A DNA stretch of 64,000 nt, taken from contig CP136064.1 of assembly GCA_032622095.1 (NCBI GenBank), positions 259,265,863-259,329,862 on the forward strand. The letters are read 5' to 3'. Below are positions 10,768 through 21,089 of this stretch, piece by piece. Below the pieces are notes generated by a model. It was not told where the DNA came from. It saw only the letters and a program-made list of their open reading frames with translations, and searched no databases. The position numbers and the translations under genes are program-made. The stretch's first letter is position 1. Every line of letters starts with the position of its first letter. Source of the stretch: Siphonodentalium dalli (taxonomy: Eukaryota > Mollusca > Scaphopoda > Gadilida > Siphonodentaliidae).

Positions 10768-10941
10768 CAAGTATCACCAATAATCTGACATATCCCATCA
10801 CAAATACACAAATACATAGTATGAAATACTAATCAGGGACAAAGCGACATGGGGGGAGGGGTTTGGGGTGGAGGGATCCGAGGGATCTAACCAACGTTGG
10901 TCAAAATTTTTCAAGAGTTGGAAATTTCATGCCTGAACCCG

Positions 10942-10980
<39 letters not shown>

Positions 10981-11388
10981 ATATAACAGAAAGAAAAAAT
11001 TCCGTACACAAGGCCAGGGTGAGTGGGTGGTCCGGAACCCAGAAAAACACATTTTTTTTCCCGTTCTTGAAATGCTTTTCCTGATGTTTTTTTATTTAAT
11101 TATTTACAAACAATGAGACTAAACACCCTTTTGCCCTTTTGATAGGAGGGTGAATATATACATGTATTTTGATAGGAGGGTGAATATATACATGTATTTT
11201 ATAGGAGGGTGAATATATACATGTATTTTGCAATACTGAAGTTCTTTAAGGGGTTTCCACGCCTGAGCTATATCAGGAGGTGGAAAGTTTAGATGGACCT
11301 ACCCAGAAAACTACTTTATTATTAAGCTAGTACACCACATGAGGGAATCTATGATATATGAAGACCATATCAAGCATATTATATTATA
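10768..11388. repeat. Intergenic with a 35-G homopolymer and short tandem repeat
   Basis: A run of 35 consecutive G lies at 10945-10979. Between about 11148 and 11225 a unit of about 31 bp ('gataggagggtgaatata' plus 'tacatgtat') occurs three times. The frame spanning the G-run is not credible as a gene. Confidence 0.7.
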
Positions 11389-13933
11389 CTAGAAGGTGAC
11401 CCGACTTCGTCCGGGCTTTGACCCTGAATTGTCTATTTTGAAGGCCAAGGTCAAGTGGGGTCACGATTTGACCCGTCCAAAACACAGTGCCCGAACAAAA
11501 GTACCCGTCCAAATCCATCCGGTTTTACCCGATTTGACCTTGAATTGACTATTTTAAAGGTCAAGGTCAGGTGGGGTCAAACACCAACACCCCAAAAATG
11601 GTGGAAATCGGCCCAGCGGATACCGGGAAATCGGCCCAGCGGATACCGAGATACCCTATGCATCATATTTCGTCCGTAAAAATCCGCCAGTTTAACCCGA
11701 TTTGATTTCCACTGAAGTATATAAACGCGCCTCAAGTTTCAACGTAAAGATAAATTACCATCGGTGCCCGAGATATCGCCAAGACGTCTGAAACAGTCAG
11801 ATGCATCGGCCGGGTGAGAGTTAACGTGATCTAACTTTATGACCTCCTCTAACGACGTCATAGAAGTTACGCATTCTTTTTACCCTGATAGAAGATCGTA
11901 CCACTTCTTCTTAATAATTGAGGCAGATAACTAAAACAGATACATACATATTATATATCGTTGGAAAGATGAAACGCCACAGATTCTAATCGTGCAAATT
12001 ATATGACTGGCAATTTATTATTCGCGCTATATCGAATCGATTTGTGAGCACCGAACTGAAATATATTAGCGCAAAACGGCGTAAAAACAGATTTGACCTC
12101 GGCACGTGAAAAGTTGACCTCGGATCTGAAAATCAATATGCCTATGTTCGTCTCCGGCCGAAAATACCCCCATATACCAAATTTCATCGAAATTGGCTTA
12201 GCCGTTTTTGAGTCCATCGATTTCAAACACACACACACACACACACATACACAGATCTTTCAAAATATATAATAGACTAGAAGGTGACCCGACTTCGTCC
12301 GGGCTATTAAAAAACCAAATTTCAAGTCGATTGCTCCACCCGTTTCCTAGATCTGGTCTGCGCATGCGCGAAGCTGGTGTCGCACGTGCTCGGCGACCCG
12401 ATAAAATTCGTATCCGGGGCAAGATACATTCACATACCAAATTTAAAGTCAATATCTCAACCCGTTTCCGAGATCTCGTCTGCGCATGCGCGAAGCTGGC
12501 GTCGCACGTGCTCGGCGACCCGATAAAATTCGTATCCGGGGCAAGATACATTCACATACCAAATTTCAAGTCGATAGCTACACCCGTTTCCGAGATATAT
12601 AGCCCAATGTCATTTGCGGATACCTCGGCCGGTGATGAGTTAACGCGACACAGTCAAATGCATCGGCAGGGTGAGAGTTAACGTAATCTAACTTTATGAC
12701 CTCTGACGACGTCATAGAATTTACGCATTGATTTTATCCTGATAAAAGATCGCACCACTTGTACCTAATAATTGAGGCAGATAACTAAAACGGATACATA
12801 CATATTATATATCGTTGGAAAGATGAAGCCACACAGATTCTAACCGTGCAAATTATATGACTGGCAATTTATTATTCGTGCTATATCGTATCGATTTGTG
12901 AGCACCGAACTGAAATATATTAGCGCAAAACGGCGTAAAAACAGATTTGACCTCCGCACGTGAAAAGTTGACCTCGCACGGACAAATAAATATGCCTATG
13001 TTCGTCTCCGGCCGAAAATACCCTAAAATACCAAATTTCATCGAAATTGGCTTAGTCGTTTTCGAGTCCATCGATTTCAAACACACAAACAAACACATAC
13101 ACACACAGATCTTTCAAAATATATAATAGACTAGAAGGTGACCCGACTTCGTCCGGGCTATTAAAAAACCAAATTTCAAGTCGATTGCTCCACCCGTTTC
13201 CTAGATCTGGTCTGCGCATGCGCGAAGCTGGTGTCGCACGTGCTCGGCGACCCGATAAAATTTGTATCCGGGGCAAGATACATTCACATACCAAATTTAA
13301 AGTCAATATCTCAACCCGTTTCCGAGATCTCGTCTGCGCATGCGCGAAGCTGGCGTCGCACGTGCTCGGCGACCCGATAAAATTCGTATCCGGGGCAAGA
13401 TACATTCACATACCAAATTTCAAGTCGATAGCTACACCCGTTTCCGAGATATATAGCCCAATGTCATTTGCGGATACCTCGGCCGGTGATGAGTTAACGC
13501 GACACAGTCAAATGCATCGGCAGGGTGAGAGTTAACGTAATCTAACTTTATGACCTCTGACGACGTCATAGAAATTACGCATTGATTTTATCCTGATAAA
13601 AGCATCGTACCACTTGTACCTAATAATTGAGGCAGATAACTAAAACGGATACATACATATTATATATCGTTGGAAAGATGAAGCCACACAGATTCTAACC
13701 GTGCAAATTATATGACTGGCAATTTATTATTCGCGCTATATCGAATCGATTTGTGAGCACCGAACTGAAATATATTAGCGCAAAAACGGCGTAAAAATAG
13801 ATTTGACCTCCGCACGTGAAAAGTTGACCTCGCACGGACAAATAAATATGCCTATGTTCGTCTCCGGCCGAAAACACATCCAAATACCAAATTTCATCGA
13901 AATTGGCTTAGTCGTTTTCGAGTCCATCGATTT

Positions 13934-13971
<38 letters not shown>

Positions 13972-14014
13972 AACAAACACATACACACACAGATCTTTCA
14001 AAATATATAATAGA
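11389..14014. repeat. Three tandem 0.85-kb units of a retroposon-like repeat
   Basis: Units start at 11389, 12277 and 13131 with 'ctagaaggtgacccgacttc' and end with a (CA)n tract, 'agatctttcaaaatatataa' and 'tag'. Units 2 and 3 are near-identical with a period of 854 bp; unit 1 differs in its first 300 bases. Inside units 2 and 3 a segment of about 125 bp containing 'ctgcgcatgcgcgaagctgg' is itself repeated. The 3' end ('cgtttt(t/c)gagtccatcga', CA tract, A/T-rich tail) resembles tails of RTE-type non-LTR or SINE repeats, but this is a tentative comparison. No intact coding region. Confidence 0.6.
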
Positions 14015-14201
14015 TAACAATAAAGATGTCAAAAAGATGACTTTAATCATAGTTTTAGAAAGGACATTTTGGGGAGAGTGTTCTCAGCAAGTATACAAAT
14101 TGAGTGGAAATGAATAACAGCCATAAAAAGTACATGATCATGCAGAACTAGAAATAAAGGCTCAAATGGCAATCTAGTTCAGTTCAATACTGCTCCAAGA
14201 A

Positions 14202-14492
14202 ATCTCAATGTTATGTTAGGTGTGTGCTAGAAAATTGTGAGAAGCCATTATCATGAACTGTTACATCAAGGAACTAACCCAATGTTGGTATGCAGGTCAG
14301 TACACTCAAGCTTGGAGCAATCAACTGTAAATAGGCCACAGTGTTATATACAGCTGATAAGCTAGGAATTTTTCTATGGACATATGACCTAAAAGTGAGG
14401 CTAAAACTCATCTCAGCCCACATGTTGATATCAATTCTTGCAAAATGGATGTTCACAATTTTCTAGCTCACACCTAACATAATATTGAGATT
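14202..14492. repeat. Inverted repeat of about 40 bp flanking a 210-bp spacer
   Basis: Left arm 'aatctcaatgttatgttagg' (from about 14202) is matched in reverse complement by 'cctaacataatattgagatt' ending near 14492. Arms run about 40 bp with few mismatches. Likely a small non-autonomous DNA element. Confidence 0.6.
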
Positions 14493-14669
14493 GAGATAGT
14501 AGACATTTATACATGTATGTATCCCTAGACAATAGCTTCATTATTTCTGAGTAAAACACAACCACTTCAAAATAGATTTCACAATATTTAGGGTTTCAGA
14601 AAAAATTTGTCTTAACAAATATTAACACAGTTTTTTGTCTTATATGTGATATAAAAACTTGAGAAGGTG

Positions 14670-14797
14670 AGGCCTAAGCAAAATGAGGTCTCCAGAGGGT
14701 GAATTTGGTGATGCTAGCCCACTGTGTGGGCCAGCGTCACTAAATTCACCCTCTGGGGACCTCATTCTGCAAATTACACACACCATTTCGAGGCTTG
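14670..14797. mobile_element. MITE family C, short or truncated copy
   Basis: Palindrome 'tctccagagggtgaatt' against 'aattcaccctctgggga', then 'aaattaca' and the end 'cgaggcttg'. The left terminus is the internal 'gaggcctaagc' joint rather than CAAGCC, so half the element is missing. Confidence 0.65.
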
Positions 14798-14867
14798 TTC
14801 ACTAAATGTATAAAGAAAACTACTCGTCAATTAGAATAGAAAGGGTTAATTGATTCCCATTTACTTA

Positions 14868-15079
14868 CAGTAATACCCAAAGTAATCGACTCCATAACCA
14901 CAGCAGAATTATGGGTAACTTTTCAGGATTTAGTCGGAAATATGGCTTGTTGCCATTCATCGGAAAGCTCTCCCGAGAGCTTTCTGATGAATGGCAACAA
15001 GCCATATTTCCAACTAAATCCTGAAAAGTTACCCATAATTCTGCTGTGGTTATGGAGTCGATTACTTAGGGCATTACTG
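14868..15079. mobile_element. Family A palindromic MITE (copy 4)
   Basis: CAGTAATACCCAAAGTAATCG at the left and CGATTACTTAGGGCATTACTG at the right, TA on both sides, apex 'ctctcccgagag'. One of the most symmetrical copies, with arms of about 100 bp. Confidence 0.9.
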
Positions 15080-15474
15080 TATTTGTAGGGTTCAGCTTGT
15101 ATTCTAGGGTTTAATGAGTCATTTAAATTAATTCAAAGTTCTACAAGTCAGCTAAACTATTTATAACCCAGGGCTCCACAAGTCTGTTAAATTACTTATA
15201 ATCCAGAGATCTACAAGTTTGTTAAGTCATATTATGGACTTGTTTGGGTGCGTGGAACTAATACTCGAGTATTCAGATGCTATGCCAATAGGGGGAATGT
15301 AGCATTCTACTACCATCGATGAAAATTTCCACTCCATAGAAAATATTGTCTGAACTATGCACAATTGCAAATATTTACTTCTCGATTAGGGACACAATTA
15401 TCGGCGATAAACCAACAAAAATGTTTTCGCCATCGAGAGTCACCACATTTAATTAATATATAAGAATGACATTA
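15080..15474. other. Intergenic with degenerate short repeats
   Basis: A motif like 'ctacaagtcagctaaactat' recurs near 15140 and again around 16220-16395 in diverged form, so the family C copy at 15943 lies within or beside a decayed tandem region. No gene. Confidence 0.4.
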
Positions 15475-15862
15475 TACAGTTATCGCATTGTTTCGAGGTT
15501 GACACGGGGAATTGTCAACCTGATGAAGTCAATATTCACCAAGGCCGTAGGACGAGGTGAATATTGGCTTCCGAGGGCTGACAATTCCTCGTGTCAACCA
15601 AGAAATAATGCGATAACTGTTTTATTATATGAAACGCGCTTTGATTGGACAAGACGTTGTGACGTTGAACGTCGCTGGAAAACCTGATCAATTTTCAGGT
15701 CTGATAATAAGTTATGTTAACCCCTGAAGTTTCCGACGTCTCTCAGAAATAATATTAATCTGTTGTTTCATTAATGAGGTGAATATCGTTAGATATCTCA
15801 ATTGTTTCGTTACGTTTTAACATAGGAATTGGGGAAAGAAACTTATGATCATATAATAATGT
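15475..15862. repeat. Repeat family E with internal inverted repeat
   Basis: 'acagttatcgcattgtttcg' (about 15476) is reverse-complemented by a 'aataatgcgataactgt' end near 15621, with 'gtgaatattgg' and 'ccaatattcac'-type pieces between. The following 240 bp, with 'attatatgaaacgcg', 'gacaagacgttgtga' and 'gttaacccctgaagt', recurs at 25923-26246. Confidence 0.6.
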
Positions 15863-15942
15863 GTATTGTCAATATAGATATAATATTTTTTTTAAATAAT
15901 TACTTTGAGCAAGAATATTCTCAATTTCTATTTGATCACCCT

Positions 15943-16173
15943 CAAGCCTTGAAATAGTGTGTCTGTCATTTGCAGAATGGGGTCCCCAGAGGGTGAATTT
16001 AGTGATGCTACCCCGCATAGCGGGCTAGCATCACCAAATTCACCCTCTGGGGACATCATTCTGCTCCCAGAGGGCGATTTGGTGATGCTAGCCCGCTATG
16101 CGGGGTAGCATCACTAAATTCACCCTCTGCGGACCTCATTCTGCAAATGACAGACACACTATTTCAAGGCTTG
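15943..16173. mobile_element. MITE family C with 8-bp target duplication
   Basis: CAAGCCTTGAAATAGTGTGTC at the left is reverse-complemented at the right end. Flanks are atcaccct (15935-15942) and atcaccca (16174-16181), seven of eight matching. The interior is two back-to-back palindromes around 'gcatagcgggctagcatcac'. An 8-bp duplication fits the hAT superfamily. Confidence 0.8.
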
Positions 16174-16418
16174 ATCACCCAATACCAGAGTGTTTCACAT
16201 ACTTTACTTAATTTATATTTCAGTGTTCTACGAGCCAGTCTAATTTATAAGCTACTCATATTAAATCAAGGCTTATACTTTAGTCAGTTGAACTATACAT
16301 AAGCACAAGTTGAACTACTCATAATCGAGCGATCTACATTTTTGTAAAACTACCTATAATCGCGAGATCTACAAGTCAGTTAAACTATTTATCATCCAGG
16401 TTTCAATGAGTTAGGTAA

Positions 16419-16654
16419 CCCTTCCATGACTGGAGATTCCTGAAATTTGTGAAAACCCTGTGCCAATGCCGCGCGATGATTAGCGAGCCTCGTATAAATA
16501 AGAGAATACATTGACCCAACAGTACTTATCTTGACCTTGTAAGCCAGTGTATTTCTCTTATATATGAGATCCCTATGGGAGACTCGCATATATTTTAGAA
16601 TGCACTGGCACAGGATCTTTAATGCTGCACCAGCTCAGCTCCCATCATGAAAGG
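16419..16654. mobile_element. Family B TTAA-target MITE (decayed left end)
   Basis: Left flank is GTAA rather than TTAA, then CCCTTCCATGACTGGAG; right end is CCCATCATGAAAGG followed by TTAA. Carries the 'atttctcttatatatgag' core and the 'atcttgaccttgtaagccag' spacer typical of family B. Confidence 0.7.
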
Positions 16655-16979
16655 TTAAATCACTTTTGTCCCCACATCAGGTTGTAACTATCAATTTGAT
16701 TGGCTACAATGCCACATTTAAATCATCATGTCCCCATCACCCTTGACAGCGAGGTATAAGATGGGTGCATGTATATGAGCATGTAAACCATCGGGAATGA
16801 TCCTTGAACTGGCAGTTTCCACCAATTATGAAGTTGCTCTACCACACCGGTTTGACGCACCTGATGCCGGATTCATAGGTCAGCTAATGAATTATTCATA
16901 TTTGTGCGAATTAATTTGAGAAACTATGAAAAACACACTTAAATTAGGGAGGCATGACTATTGTTGTGTGGAAAAAAAT
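16655..16979. other. Intergenic, no feature recognised
   Basis: No long frame, palindrome or repeat shared with the rest of the window was noticed. Confidence 0.35.
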
Positions 16980-17300
16980 CGTTATCTCTGGCAACATCAT
17001 GGGGTACATGGAGATATACAGTAATGCCCTAAATAATCGACTTCTTAACCACAGCAGAATTATGGGTAATTTTCCAGGATAGAGTCAGAAATATGGCTTT
17101 CCGATGAATGGCAACAAGCCATATTTCTGACTAAATCCTGTAAAAGTACCCATAATTCTGCTGTGGTTAAGGAGTCGATTATTTAGGGCATTACTGTAAT
17201 ACCTGGATGTCTTATTTGAACCCCTTGGCTCCGCCTCGGGTTCAAAATCGACATCCAGGTATTAAATCTCCATGTACCCCCAATGTTGCCTAAGATAACG
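16980..17300. mobile_element. Inverted-repeat element interrupted by a family A MITE
   Basis: The outer arm 'cgttatctctggcaacatc' is mirrored by 'gttgcctaagataacg' at 17285-17300, and 'gggtacatggaga' by 'tctccatgtaccc'. The inner arms 'aatacctggatgtc' and 'gacatccaggtatt' flank a 'ttggctccgcctcggg' loop. A family A MITE (17019-17196) sits in the left arm. Confidence 0.65.
17019..17196. mobile_element. Family A palindromic MITE, apex deleted (copy 5)
   Basis: CAGTAATGCCCTAAATAATCG at the left and the matching right end CATTACTG, with TA on each side. The centre has lost one 'cttgttgccattcatcgg' arm, so the fold is shorter than in other copies. Confidence 0.85.
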
Positions 17301-17346
17301 AATAATAACGCATGGGTTGATGAGTCAAGGTGGCATAAAGTCACAT

Positions 17347-17973
17347 CTTTAGGTTGAAGTTGTTGCTGTCTGCATTATGAACACTTATAAACGGTGTCAG
17401 TAGTTAAAGGTTAAAGTTGTTGCTGTCTGCATTATGAACACTTATAAACGGTGTCAGTAGTTAAAGGTTAAAGTTGTTGCTGTCTGCATTATGAACACTT
17501 ATAAACGGTGTCAGTAGTTAAAGGTTAAAGTTGTTGCTGTCTGCATCGTGAACACTTATAAACGGTGTCAGTAGTTAAAGGTTAAAGTTGTTACTGTCTG
17601 CATCGTGAACACTTATAAATGGTGTCAGTAGTTAAAGGTTAAAGTTGTTACTGTCTGCATTATGAACACTTATAAACAGTGTCAGTAGTTAAAGGTTAAA
17701 GTTGTTGCGGTCTGCATTATGAACACTTATAAACGGTGTCAGTAGTTAAAGGTTGAAGTTGTTACTGTCTGCATCATGAACACTTATAAACGGTGTCAGT
17801 AGTTAAAGGTTAAAGTTGTTACTGTCTGCATCGTGAACACTTATAAACGGTGTCAGTAGTTAAAGGTTAAAGTTGTTGCTGTCTGCATCATGAACACTTA
17901 TAAACGGTGTCAGTAGTTAAAGGTTAAAGTTGTTACTGTCTGCATCGTGAACACTTATAAACGGTGTCAGTAG
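17347..17973 (-). repeat. 57-bp minisatellite made of the gene 2 C-terminal codons (about 11 copies)
   Basis: The period is exactly 57 bp. On the minus strand each unit reads as 18 codons (LLTPFISVHDADSNNFNL) plus TAA, identical or nearly so to the end of the gene that stops at 17974. Units differ by a few substitutions (tgcattatg, tgcatcgtg, tgcatcatg). The first unit, at about 17347, is degenerate. Because each unit ends in a stop codon the array would be 3'UTR rather than protein. Confidence 0.9.
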
Positions 17974-19983
17974 TTAAAGGTTGAAGTTGTTACTGTCTGC
18001 ATCATGAACACTTATAAACGGTGTCAGTAATTTTGGAACATCTTCTCTGTCTCTGTATGGAATATTATTCCTGGCCAGAACTCGAGCAGCTAAACACTGC
18101 AGTGATGGTTTGAATATTTTTGGAAGCTGCGGGAAGAGACAGCTGATTTTCTTGTACGACGTCCAATGAGAATTTGAGGGGATATCGAGATGAGCTCCGC
18201 AGGACGCCATTAACCTAAATATTGAAGCCACAACCTTTGAATTCTGTGCAGAGAGCTCTTTGTCTGGTAATGTCATAAATAATGCTGGAATTCCGTCAAT
18301 GTCACGGTAGTTGACTTTTGCTCCTCTTTCAAGCAAATACTTTATAACATGGTGATATTCTTGCAAAGTTTTTAGTGTGTTATCTTCAAATCCAAATATG
18401 TCAAATGGAAATGGTTCATATATCAGCAACTGATGAACATTCAAACATGCGGCATGAAGAATACTCCGTCTGCGATATTTAGTAGGATTTAGCGCGCACA
18501 CAGATTGTATGATAGAATCCACCCGGTCAGTTTGATCTCCAGATATGGCTTTGCATCTTATGACCCAATGTTGCACTAACTCGAGAAATATATTAAGTAA
18601 ATTACAGCTATAACACTTAACGAATGTAAGTTTAATTTCTTCGATCTTGGCCAGAGCAAAAGCTGTACTCTGCAGGATTTGTACATATTCGTCCATGTTT
18701 GTAATGTGCACAAGAGCGTTAAGTTTACGATAAAAGCTAGCATTTACTGGGATAAGATGCGGATATTCCTCAAGAATATCGACACCATACTGAAGAATGC
18801 AAATAAACCATCTCGGATTGGCACCAAGCCTAACCTTATATACTGTGATGAAATCTTTCAATTTGTCAAGAAAAATTTGGCTATTTTTACCAAAAATTCT
18901 TTCAAATATAAGCATGGACTGCACTGGTATATCCTGTGGTTTAGTAAAAACTTCCTTCAACTCGGACATCGTCTGGGGCTCTCTGACGTTACAATATACC
19001 ATCTGTGGCTCCAGTGTTGACTTCAATAGTGGGTTAAAAGAATCTTTATATCGTAACCGCATGGTTTTTATCCAGCACTTACACACAACATCCAGGACTT
19101 CAGGAATAAGACTTCCATCTGGTAAATATGAGGCCTCTTTTGTGAGCAGATTTGCTCCAAACAACTCGTAAGCGTGGATTATGTCAAGTTCTGATTGGTT
19201 CGTCTTCTCTATCATGTATTCTATGATATCTATTCCAGAATTTATCTCAATGTGAAATTCAGAAATAATGGCAGCATATTTCATCACATTGTTATTAAAT
19301 TGAGGCCACGAATGCTCAGCTCCATGATCCAGCAAAACTTTAACAGCATTAAGATTACCATATTTCACTGCAGAGTGCAAAGCTGTTAACCCATGCTCAT
19401 TTCTTAAGTTAACATCTGCCCCATTCTCTAGAAGATAATTGTATACTTTTGGATCTTTGAATTCAACTGCTTTCATAAGACATGCAGTTGTTTCTCTTTG
19501 TTCTTCGAAATCAAACAGTTCATCCGAGCCAATCGACTGGAGCTCTAGAGTACAATCACGATGCGTTTTTCTCCTCGTTTCCAGGAAGGGGCGGAGACTT
19601 GGATGACACAGGGGTAAGACAGCACCATTCACGTCAGCACCATGCATCACAAGTAGCGTAATCATTTCCAAATCTTCTCCTAATGTAGCACAAAGGAGTG
19701 GAGTACTACATGTAACTGCTTTGATGTTGGGGTCCGCTCCGCATTCTAATAACATATATTCCACGATTTGTGTTTCATATTTACACACAGCGCACATGAG
19801 GAGCGTCTCTCCCGATTCCGTTACGAAATTGACTATCCTTGATTTTTCTGCTTCTGTTTTCTGCTCCATGTGTTTCTTAAATGTCTCCAAGTCTTTTGTA
19901 CCAAGAAGTCCAATGAAAAAGTTGATGTTTTCTTCTTGGACATCCATGGTCTCTTGCGTCTTTTCGACTCGATCAGTTTCCAT
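17974..19983 (-). CDS. FEM1-like ankyrin protein, copy 2 (CUL2 substrate receptor family)
   Basis: 669 codons from a true ATG. Ankyrin units lie near residues 57-120 and 160-222, with clear 'LLENGADVN' and 'TALHSAVKYGN' signatures. Then 'AYELFGANLL', the 'QSMLIFERIFG' equivalent of the FEM1 core motif, two C-terminal ankyrin-like units ('YLLERGAKVNYRD', 'LMASCGAHLDIP'), and a VHL-box-like tail with 'SLQCLAARVLARNNIPYRDR'. In characterised FEM1B a leucine in this tail segment is needed for Elongin C binding, and the matching leucine is present. The stop is followed by the 57-bp array. Expected to act in the cytosol or nucleus as an E3 substrate receptor; substrate unknown. Confidence 0.87.
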   Translation of the reverse strand: METDRVEKTQETMDVQEENINFFIGLLGTKDLETFKKHMEQKTEAEKSRIVNFVTESGETLLMCAVCKYETQIVEYMLLECGADPNIKAVTCSTPLLCATLGEDLEMITLLVMHGADVNGAVLPLCHPSLRPFLETRRKTHRDCTLELQSIGSDELFDFEEQRETTACLMKAVEFKDPKVYNYLLENGADVNLRNEHGLTALHSAVKYGNLNAVKVLLDHGAEHSWPQFNNNVMKYAAIISEFHIEINSGIDIIEYMIEKTNQSELDIIHAYELFGANLLTKEASYLPDGSLIPEVLDVVCKCWIKTMRLRYKDSFNPLLKSTLEPQMVYCNVREPQTMSELKEVFTKPQDIPVQSMLIFERIFGKNSQIFLDKLKDFITVYKVRLGANPRWFICILQYGVDILEEYPHLIPVNASFYRKLNALVHITNMDEYVQILQSTAFALAKIEEIKLTFVKCYSCNLLNIFLELVQHWVIRCKAISGDQTDRVDSIIQSVCALNPTKYRRRSILHAACLNVHQLLIYEPFPFDIFGFEDNTLKTLQEYHHVIKYLLERGAKVNYRDIDGIPALFMTLPDKELSAQNSKVVASIFRLMASCGAHLDIPSNSHWTSYKKISCLFPQLPKIFKPSLQCLAARVLARNNIPYRDREDVPKLLTPFISVHDADSNNFNL

Positions 19984-20044
19984 TTTCCAGTTAATTTAAT
20001 CAGGTGATGATGGGACGTATCTCTTCAATCGACTTCATTCACTG
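19984..20044 (-). other. 5'UTR of copy 2 with probable splice acceptor
   Basis: Minus-strand 'cattttcttttcag|TGAATG' at 20042-20044 is a good 3' splice site 58 bases before the ATG. The TGAA after the AG matches copy 1 (TGAAC), supporting a shared ancestral intron. Confidence 0.55.
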
Positions 20045-20256
20045 AAAAGAAAATGTCAAAGATGTAACTCAGACATTCCTCCAGTTGCAACAACATATAG
20101 TATTCCCAATTTGGCGTCATGATATACAAATCAAACTACCATCGTAAAGGAGCCAATCCATAGGCAAAGGTCAGCGTTTACTGAATTTATCAAAGATACT
20201 AGTATGTTAGCATTCAAAATGTTTGTAAATAATTTTTTGTATATGTTTACAGGTAA

Positions 20257-20481
20257 CCTTTTCCTGAATTTTGCGAAAACCCTGGGCCAATGTATCCTCT
20301 TATATACTGGTATGCAAATCTGCCATAGGGAAAATGCATTGGCCAAACAATATTTACCTTGACCTTCTAAGTTAGTGCATTCTCTTATATATGTGAGGCT
20401 CCCTATGGCTTGCATATATAAGAGAAAGCACTGGCACATGCTCTTTAATGCTGCACCAGTGCAACTCCCGTCATGAAAGGG
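20257..20481. mobile_element. Family B TTAA-target MITE
   Basis: Right end GTCATGAAAGGG followed by TTAA; left end degraded (GTAACC). Contains the 'cttatatatgtgaggctcc' core, the 'ttgaccttctaagt' spacer and the 'gctgcaccagtgcaactccc' segment. Confidence 0.7.
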
Positions 20482-20485
20482 TTAA

Positions 20486-20885
20486 ATATAACAAAAACAT
20501 TGCTAGGGCATGAAAAAATGATGATACTTGTGGTAATTCCAACAAAGGTCCATAACACTGGTGATAATTGGCAGGCGGAACACAACTTTGAACTTGACCT
20601 GTGTTTTGGGGGTAGTAAACTCTCATACCAGATTTTATTCCATTCTGTTCAGACTTACTAAAGTTATCGTACAGAAATGAAAAGGAGTGCAAATTCCAAC
20701 AAAAAAGGACCATAACTTTGGTGAAAATTGGTAGGTGGAACCCAAATTTGAATTCAAAGCTGTATTTTGTGCTAGAAAACCCACCTTCCATTCAGTGGAG
20801 ACTATATAAAGTTATCATCTGGAAACCAAAAGTGAATGGATGATGGCCAGATGGACCAATAACATAACATGTCCAGTTTAAACAA
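20486..20885. repeat. Dispersed repeat family R
   Basis: Begins 'aacaaaaacattgctagggc', a diverged form of the R opening, with two 'aactttg(g)tgaaaattgg' style units and 'gttatcatctggaaacc'. Confidence 0.5.
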
Positions 20886-20897
20886 AAACGGCAGATA

Positions 20898-21087
20898 CAG
20901 TAATGCTCTAAGTAATCGACCTCTTAACCAAAGCGGAATTATGGGTAACTTTTCAGGATTTAGTAGGAATATGGCTTGTTGCCATTCATCGGAAAGCTCT
21001 CGCAACAAGCCATATTTCCGACTAAATCCTGAAAAGTTACCCATAATTCTGCTTTGGTTAAGAGGTCCATTAATTAGAGCATTACTG
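20898..21087. mobile_element. Family A palindromic MITE (copy 6)
   Basis: CAGTAATGCTCTAAGTAATCG at the left, ATTAGAGCATTACTG at the right, TA flanks. The right arm lacks about 20 bases near the apex. Confidence 0.85.
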
Positions 21088-21089
21088 TA

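Noticed and set aside
12208-13535. Frames of 116-157 codons on both strands in the 0.85-kb tandem units
   Set aside because: They overlap each other on opposite strands, repeat with the unit, and match no domain; they are by-products of the repeat.
17347-17973. CRISPR-like array reading of the 57-bp repeat
   Set aside because: Units are contiguous with no unique spacers and derive from the neighbouring coding end; the genome is animal-like.
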